Assembly (NCBI GenBank): GCA_003116995.1
Contig: BDSL01000009.1
Span: 62,001-126,000 of the forward strand
Source of the DNA: Yamagishiella unicocca
Taxonomy: Eukaryota > Chlorophyta > Chlorophyceae > Chlamydomonadales > Volvocaceae
Direction of reading: 5' to 3'
Length of the DNA stretch: 64,000 nt
Below the pieces are notes generated by a model. It made no database searches. It was given only the letters and a program-made list of their open reading frames with translations, and had not been told where the DNA came from. This document shows positions 57,488 to 64,000 of the stretch, in pieces (position 1 is the stretch's first letter; each line of letters starts with the position of its first letter). The translations under genes and the position numbers were made by a program.

Positions 57488-57571
57488 GCGGAGAGTGGGG
57501 TTCGAACCCACGCAGTCTAACGACTAGGAGATCTTAAGTCACCCCCCTTGGACCGACTCGGGCATCTCCGC
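57488..57571 (-). tRNA. TRNL-UAA: tRNA-Leu, anticodon UAA
   Basis: 84-nt class II cloverleaf on the minus strand. The acceptor stem GCGGAGA pairs with TCTCCGC. The D arm is CCC/GGG. The anticodon loop CTTAAGA gives TAA at 34-36, decoding UUA. A long variable arm (AGTC/GACT) fits Leu. The T arm GTGGG-TTCGAAC-CCCAC is perfect and gives the A and B boxes. No intron. The anticodon stem GGTGA/TCTCC has one U-U mismatch at 29-41. A T-run about 42 nt downstream (plus-strand AAAAA at 57442-57446) could stop Pol III. No CCA is encoded, as expected for a nuclear gene. Confidence 0.87.
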
Positions 57572-57842
57572 CGACAATAAATATGCAGCTTCCCATAGCT
57601 CGATGAAATATTTAGCATTTTGACCAAATATATTCGAAAAAGATGGTCCCTACGGGCTGACCTGGCAGCTCTGCGGGGGGTTGCTGTCTTTCTTGTCCAG
57701 GCTTGTCCCGAGAGAGACGAGATGCCAGTGGCGCACGTGGCGCACGCCGCTCAGACACTACGGGCCACACCATGCCCTGCAGGGAACGGCGTTCAGGGTG
57801 GGACCTGTGAGGGGCGCTGGATGAAGGTTTAGAAAGGCAGTC

Positions 57843-57990
57843 CTCGCCAAGCACGGAAAAAACACTGAACGGACAAGGAAAAAATACTGAACGGACGGCC
57901 ACACGCACGGATGCGCCCCCGCCAAGCATGGAAAAAACACTAAACGGACACGGAAAAAATACTGAACGGACGGACACACGCACATGCGTC
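57843..57990. repeat. Two-copy ~75-bp repeat with nested GGAAAAAA units
   Basis: Two tandem copies of a segment starting GCCAAGCACGGAAAAAACAC; inside each copy GGAAAAAA(C/T)ACT(G/A)AACGGAC occurs twice, followed by GGCCACACGCAC-like sequence. Confidence 0.8.
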
Positions 57991-59827
57991 CCACAGCCTT
58001 AGCCTTCGCTCCTCTCCCTTGCACCTGCCCTGGCAGCAAACCTATCCACGGCTACTTTTGCAGCACATCGCGACCTTCCTATGTCTTGAAGGAGAGTTCT
58101 GCAGGCAGGTGCAGGGCCAAGCACAACGCTAACATCACATGCCGAGAAGCCATATAATGAAAGACATTAGGTCCGGATAGGCGCACATCGCGTAGGAAGC
58201 AGGCTGTCATCTTGGTACAGGTACAGACACCGGTATACAGCTAAACATCGCATGGCACATCTGGCAGTCTCGATGAGGCCAGTGTCGATAAGGTCAGCCG
58301 CGATGCAACTCGGCTCGGAAACAAGCGGGCAGCCGACGTCTGAATGGCCAGCCCGATGAACCCACAATCCCCAAGCCAACAGGATTTCAGATAATCGGTC
58401 AGCATGAACAACATCCACAGCGCTGTCCTGTAATCTCTGACCCGCGTACACGCTGCCGAGAGCTCCCATTCTTTAGATTATCCCGAACGTGGAGGTTAAA
58501 TAACAACAGCTAATACTTGATAACATGAAATCCGGTATCCAAAGGCAACAAGTTGTAGGGGCATGTGGACAGTTACGGCTAAACTCCTGGGCACGCCTAT
58601 CATTTCGTGTTGTAACAGCACCACACCGGGTATGTCGACGCTTATAGTTGAGCCACAGTTTGTGTGGGCAAGGGTTAGGTTTGCAAACCACTGCACAGTC
58701 GCATTCTGCACTGCACGGCAATGCATGACATGGGAAAACGGCAGACGTGGTATAGCTCTGTACTCCCCTTGTTCTGTTTGATAGCATTCTGACGTTTGCA
58801 CCTCCGCTTACGTCAACTGAGACACGCCGCTACCCGAAAGGCAATGATATCACGGTTGTGTGAAGAGCGTGCGAAGCCACACAGGGCCGCACAGGGCCAC
58901 ACCCATGGCCGACCTAGTAGCAATCCTTACATTGGCCCGTTTCGATGATTCTCACCTGGATGACTCACGTTGCAGTGATTCCATATAACCGTGGACGAGT
59001 AGCCTTCCTAGGACATTGCAGAACGACTGAGCCACAGGCAGGGCACACACCACACGGCCCACATAACAGGCACCGGAACGCTGCCCTGCACGGAAGGAAA
59101 AACACCGCCCCGCGCGGGCGCTCGCGGCCATCTGTTGGCTCTGCCTCACGTCCTGGCACTGTCATGTGCATATGCTGGTATTACCGCCTCGGTAGCAACT
59201 GGCACAGGAACTTCGTTCATTTTGGCGCCCCCTGACCTCGGTTTGTAGGGTTTATGGGAAGGGCTCGGGAGGCCTTACTCCTGTAACGCATTATAACACA
59301 ATACATACAACACAGGAACTGTCTCCAATTGAGGATTTGCTCGGGGTGTGCGAAACAACACCCAGCCTACAGCCTTGGAATACTGATACGGCTTTTGGCC
59401 CTGTGCTTATATCCAACGCTAGAACCGGGCAACTTGCACAGCGTAATTGGTCGTTGCGGAGTCGCCGCGGCCACAGTCATGCTGGCTGCCCTGACGAACC
59501 TTCGAGCAGATGGGCGCATCCAAACATGGTGTCGCAAGGATCCAAAAGCCGTGAAACGCAGGCCCTGCCGTGCTAGGTGCCTTTTCCCCTCGCGGAAATG
59601 CTACCACGGCAGGCCCCCAAAACGAAGCAATCATTTCATAGTGCGTATCGTTTGGAGGAGGCTGCATTCGTCGTGGCTATCCTTGACAGGATATAGGATG
59701 CATGGCGTGCGCAAAGACACTATCTCCAACGAATGCTGCACAAGAGCCCATTCATATTTGCCGGCAAGCACTCATAGCGTGCTAACCACTCACATCATTT
59801 CCCATTTATTCACACGACTAAATCATT

Positions 59828-59880
59828 CGACCAGTATTTAGCACCCACTTCATTTGACCAGTATTTAGCACCCACTTCAA
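59828..59880. repeat. 27-bp direct duplication
   Basis: GACCAGTATTTAGCACCCAC followed by TTCA occurs twice in tandem with a 27-bp period. Confidence 0.85.
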
Positions 59881-59947
59881 GCCTTCCCAATCGCATCTGC
59901 CAATCACATCCATAGCAGGTGGCGGAGCCCCGTTTCACGTCTTGCTT

Positions 59948-59952
59948 TTACA
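59948..59952 (-). terminator. TGTAA poly(A) signal, Cgr1-like gene
   Basis: TTACA on the plus strand, about 650 nt past the stop codon. Confidence 0.45.
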
Positions 59953-60601
59953 AGGCTCGGTTGCACCCACGTAATGCAGATGAGGACAGCGCCGCCAATG
60001 TGGCAGGGGCAATACACAAATCTCATAGCACGGGCACGATAGGGCTACCGACCGTGCATCGGTACAAACACCAGTTGCTAATATCCATAGGCATACCATC
60101 GACCACCATCGAGTACTCGCATGCCCACATAGCGCACATACACAGTGCTTTCTTGTCACAGTGTATGCAGTACGTTTGTTAACGACACCGGCTTGAATGC
60201 GACCTGCAATCAGCACTAAGCGTCGCTTAAGAACAATGAAGGCTGTCAGACTACGAACCCGAATCCATGCTCATCTCGTCAGGGCTTTCACGGTGAAGGA
60301 TTCCTGGGACTTCAAACAGCCCTCACCTCGAGCCTGGGCCCATGCCCCACCCCCGACCGAGATCGACGTATAAAGGCTGTCATGACCTATCCTTGTCACC
60401 TGAATCCCTACATTAAATCGTCACATTCCTACCTAGCTCGGTAGCTTGCGACTGCGCCCTGTGTGCGGCGCTCAGTTCCAAGCCTTTCGCTCCTACGCTC
60501 CCGTCGACTAACACGTATTACTACGTCCCAATTTCCATGGTTATTCCCATCCCCTGAACCATCGCACGCAGCGGTCGGGTCCGAATGGACGACGGGTCTG
60601 C

Positions 60602-62116
60602 CTAATTTGTGTCCGCCGTGCGCAATAGCTTGCGCTGCTTCTTGTCCTTCATCATCTTCTTCACGGTGGCGCTGTTTGTGATCTGCAAGGTCGGGGATAA
60701 CAAGTATCGACTCATGAAGGCGACAAGCAATCATGGGTTTCGCGCGTTAAACCGTTCGCTTCGTTACGGAAAGTGCGTGTAAGAGAATCCGCGAATTCAC
60801 AGCCCACAAACCAAGGGCGATGAAGGTTGCGGTCCCGAGAAAAGGCGCGGCAAGGAGACTGAGCGAAGGCGCTGCGGAGTCGTTGACTGTAGCCTAAGTA
60901 TGGCGCTACGAAAGTCGTTGACTGTAGCCTAAGTATGGCGCTACGAAAGCGACTCCTAAGTATGGCGCTACGAAAGCGACTAAGTAGTGAGCGAAAAGAA
61001 GGCGGTTGGAAGGAGACGCTAGTGGTAAAACTGCATGGTGGTCGTAATAAGAAATGGAAGCGGAGGCGAGGACGGAAGCGGAGAGCAGCCCAGCAGCAGC
61101 CCGTGGATGCGAACGGAAGAGCGGTGTGCCCGGCACGAAGGCACCCGACCCAACCCGCCACCCGGTAGGTGTGGCGGGAAACCCGGCTGCCGTCAGGGGC
61201 GGCGGCCATTCGGGGGCACAGATGGCGGCAAGCCGACAAGCAATGCATTTAGTGACCCCCCTTTCCCTGACCTAATTATGGCGAATCCGGGCAAACCTAA
61301 CCGTGATGTATGCTTCTAGATAACACCACTTCCAAGGATTCCCCGGACGAGGAGCAAATCGAAGCGCACCTTCTGCACCACTGCGCTCTTCTGCTGGTTC
61401 GCTGTCTTCCGCTCCTTCGCCGCCTTACGCTGATCTGCAGCAGCCTGCGTGCGGCATCATTGCAAAGGAGAAGCGCGTTCAGCAGACGAAGCGGTCCGAC
61501 GTACGGTGGACGATTTACGCAATGCAGGGCGGAGCGGGGTGGCTCAGCGAGCAGGGACCGTGGGTTGGCAACGTCGGAACTCACCTTGCGTTTCGCTTTT
61601 GCAGCAGAGACCGCCTCCGTCTTTATTTCGAGGAGGTGCTTTCGCGCCGCCTTCTCAGTCATGCGCTTAGTCCAACTCTTTTTCCCCATCGTCGCCGCCT
61701 TCATGATAGTACTGGCCCGTTGCCCAGGTGCCTTCCAAGTCTTTCCCGACACCTGTGAAGAGGCACATCAAGTGTGCGACAGCGTCATCGCGTGTACCAG
61801 CTTTGGCGCAGCGTTGAACCAGTGCGGCGTAGGCGACGATGCGGCCGCGTCGTCGCGCCGCCTGACTTACAGGCCTGTACGTTTCCTCGTCAGCCTTTTG
61901 GCGCTTCTCCGAGGGGGCAGCGGCCGATTGCTCGTCCTCTTGCATAGGTACTGGCATCTCTGCTTCCTCCTGCTCCTCTGCAGCCCGCTTCCGCTTGCCC
62001 GCCGTCCGCTCCTTATAACCTTTGGGATGCACGCCCGTCAGCCGGCGCAAGTCAACACTATCCATGTCTTTAGGGTATTGTGCGGGAACCCATTCTGCAG
62101 CGGCGTCTACGGCCAT
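60602..62116 (-). CDS. Cgr1/CCDC86-like nucleolar rRNA-processing protein
   Basis: Probable nucleolar factor in large-subunit (60S) rRNA maturation. Exons on the minus strand: 62116-61871, 61752-61585, 61444-61370, 60682-60602; all phase 0, giving 189 residues. The N-terminal half is acidic/basic and disordered (KRKRAAEEQEEAEM, EKRQKADEE). The Cgr1-type core begins at about residue 84: GKTWKAPGQRAST, GKKSWTKRMTEKAARKHLLE, a Lys/Arg/Ala-rich helix (RKAAKERKTANQQKSAVVQK), and closes with ITNSATVKKMMKDKKQRKLL, the conserved C-terminal block, in a separate 27-codon exon 690 nt away. The small last exon is easily missed, because without it exon 3 reads into unrelated sequence. It is divergent with the C2 gene, separated by 308 bp. 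The family call rests on this ordered set of motifs. Confidence 0.85.
60880..60985 (-). repeat. Tandem repeats in Cgr1-like gene intron
   Basis: AAGTATGGCGCTACGAAAG occurs three times (about 60896, 60932, 60958); the first two copies are also flanked by duplicated GTCGTTGACTGTAGCCT. Located within the 690-nt third intron. Confidence 0.85.
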
Positions 62117-62424
62117 GATTGTCTAGCAAACAACGAAACCTTGGGGCGCCGCCAAAGTAGCAAATGATGTGTCAGGACTTGACTAGCAAAAGAATATATG
62201 TACCTTAAAAAACACATACCTTGCTGCGGGCGGGCGCATTAAAAGAGCAAATGGAAAAGAAAGTGCCGTACGCTAGACGCAAATAGTGTCCTGACAAGCT
62301 CATATCGGATTACATTCAACTATTGCAATTTGACGTCTTAACGTGCCTGGATTCGGCTCACCATTTTATACGCGCTGAACACATCCTAATACAAAAGACC
62401 CCCTGTTTCGCGCTCCGATTAAGT
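62117..62424. promoter_or_regulatory. Divergent promoter region, Cgr1-like / C2 genes
   Basis: 308 bp between two divergent start codons, A/T-richer than the flanks. No TATA box with clear spacing was seen. Confidence 0.5.
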
Positions 62425-64000
62425 ATGGCCGAGGTACCGAAAGGATACATCTCGATAGTGGTTGAAGAGGCAACTGGAAAGACGCAGCGGGACCAGTTCA
62501 CTTGGGACACCAACGCGGGAGCTTTTGAGGCGTTTGTCAAAGGCAAGCTGGCAGTAGACTTGTGCGACCGGCCCGGCGGGTCGTATTCGTCGCCCTGTTA
62601 GCAGGCATACATCGTTACGCGATCTCTAATGGCCCTAGGCCTTTCCTATCTCCCCTCCCACAGTGGAAATCCGTGGCGGGCCGAGGAATATCAAGGTGCG
62701 CTGCACAGCCCACGCTGCGCCCGGAGATGGAGTTATATAACTGATGTCGTAGCACTTCAGTGATTCTCGATTGCTATGTCCACGTGTTTCGCGTTGCAGG
62801 CTCAGACACGAAAGTCTCCGCTGATTGGCGATACCATAACCTGGCGCGAGGAGCTGCGCATGTAGGTGAAAGCAGGAGACAGTATTTCTGCTATCTTGCG
62901 AGTTGCGCGGCGTAAGCACCCCGTGTGGCTTGGAACGGTGACTATGAACTGCCTTTACCAGCTGAAAATCGCTTGCGGGCGGGGAACGCCATCCGAAGGA
63001 CGTAGATTGATCGTTGTGGGATCCTACGTATGTGATGCATTTACCCCTGCTTCGGGCGTGGCGGGGTTGGTGCCACTTCAGGGAGCTACTCGACGGCTCC
63101 AGCGAGCTGCGGCTGATGTTGTGCCGGGAGAAGTTCCAAGGCAACAAGAAGGGCACATCCGTCGTGGCGGCATGTGGTGAGCGAGTGCCAAGCAGCGCAG
63201 GCGTGGGTTTGGCATGGGTCGAGTGCAAGGGGTGTGGCAAGCATGGGGGCGAGGGGGCCTGATCTGCCTCGAGCCGTGGTTCCCAGTTGCCTGACTGCAT
63301 TGTGGAAGTTTGGCCCCTTTCAGTCAATCAAGGACTCTGCTGATGTCACGCGACTTCCAGGGCGCCTGCCTTACTTGACCAAAATGTAGTCTACGGATCA
63401 CGCAAACGGTAGCAGTCTGCGTTTTGGCCTGGGTTGCTGGAGTGCATGGCCGTAGCATATTACGAAGCCCTTGCGTTCGCCTCCTGCCGTGTGAACGCCA
63501 CTTGTTACTGCGGGCGCTTGTCAACGATGTACGGTGGTTAACAATGCTAGGTGGGTTGACGCAAATGTGCCAGGGTTTGCAAGACCAGAACCTTGCCCCT
63601 TTCGCAACCTGGGGCACGCCAAACTTACACAGCCGGTCTCTTCCGTCGGAAATGAGGCCACCGTCGCGGCGTAGCCATTGTTGCCTATGACCAGGTTGTT
63701 GTGCGTTGTAGTGACGGGCGACATATCCAGCTGTTTGTGCAAGCGCGCAGCCGCTTAACCCCGCCCCATCGACACGCAGGTATTTACGTCAACGACATCC
63801 TTGAAGCCGTGCCTATCGACAAGTACTTTGAGCTGTTCAAGCCCAACGCGGGGGGGGAAGGCGGCTTCATCCGCATCCGCATGAACTTCGTGCGGGATCT
63901 GGCCGAGCTGGATAATCCCCGACCAGGTGGGTCGTGGAACGCGGTTGGGTTTGGGAGGCAGCACGGGGTGGCGGGTGCGCATTTGCGTTTCGTGTGTGTG
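62425..64000 (+). CDS. C2-domain protein (3' partial)
   Basis: C2 domains bind phospholipid, often with calcium. Exons: 62425-62596, 62664-62695, 62800-62861, 63082-63176, 63780-63926, continuing past the right edge. It starts MAEVPKGYISIVVEEATGKT, whose ISIVVEEA resembles C2 strand 1. Then come AFEAFVKGKLAVDL, TRKSPLIGDTITWREELRM (the conserved K-T...W-EE segment), SSELRLMLCREK, SVVAACGIYVNDIL and KYFELFKPNAGGEGGFIRIR, the typical L-x-P...G-x-I-x-I ending. The usual calcium-binding aspartates are mostly absent, so calcium-independent binding is likely. The exon 1 donor (CCCT|GTTAGC) is weak and is chosen only because it fits the phase. About 169 residues are visible; overall family beyond C2 unknown. 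Confidence 0.72.

Larger units (their letters stand above)
57572..60601. other. 3-kb gene-poor region with repeats
   Basis: No supported protein gene. It contains a two-copy A-rich repeat (57843-57990), a 27-bp direct duplication (59828-59880) and probably the Cgr1-like gene 3' UTR with TGTAA at 59948-59952. It is less GC-rich than neighbouring coding DNA. Confidence 0.45.

Overview
The window is GC-rich, intron-dense nuclear DNA from a green alga, most likely a volvocine relative of Chlamydomonas. The signs are many short GT-AG introns splitting conserved domains, TGTAA poly(A) signals, a strong preference for C or G at third codon positions, Ala/Gly/Gln-rich insertions in conserved proteins, and plant/algal families such as SnRK2. 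No bacterial, viral or organellar genes and no recognisable transposon were seen. All exon models come from splice sites, reading phase and family alignment read by eye, with no transcript evidence.

Layout, left to right. 1-4330 (+): ALDH2-type aldehyde dehydrogenase, 5' truncated. 5569-8501 (-): F-box protein with a C-terminal FBA domain. 8762-10270 (+): small protein with a signal peptide and WW repeats. 10997-14289 (+): 802-residue low-complexity protein of unknown function. 14925-15180: 41-bp tandem repeats and a GGCT microsatellite. 16930-20098 (-): NEK6/7-type kinase. 20573-20932 (+): 92-residue unknown protein. 21265-25151 (-): large RNA-binding protein with a PWI/Nab2-like N-terminus, RS/RE-rich centre and PABPN1-like RRM. 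26285-30021 (-): MATE transporter. 32007-32930 (+): DUF962/Mpo1-like membrane protein. 33630-37253 (-): class V aminotransferase/cysteine-desulfurase-like enzyme. 38485-42531 (-): SnRK2 kinase with two alternative-looking activation-segment exons. 42989-46340 (+): splicing factor CWC2. 46555-50412 (+): UBL-UBA protein. 51451-54069 (-): MICU1-like mitochondrial calcium sensor. 55004-56179 (-): PPIL1-type cyclophilin. 57488-57571 (-): tRNA-Leu(UAA). 60602-62116 (-): Cgr1/CCDC86-like nucleolar protein. 62425-64000 (+): C2-domain protein, 3' truncated.

This is an ordinary gene neighbourhood, not an operon or defence island. Several genes concern RNA processing (CWC2, the RRM protein, a PPIL1-type cyclophilin, the Cgr1-like protein) or signalling (NEK, SnRK2, MICU), but nothing shows that they act as a unit. 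Divergent pairs share short upstream regions (8502-8761, 20099-20572, 42532-42988, 62117-62424). Convergent pairs carry poly(A) signals placed so that their 3' UTRs would overlap.

The most interesting feature is in the SnRK2 gene: two adjacent, phase-matched exons (41219-41314 and 41014-41115) each encode a complete but different activation/P+1 segment, which suggests mutually exclusive splicing of the kinase substrate-recognition loop. The second is a 16-bp minisatellite in the F-box gene that repeats the exon-intron junction itself.
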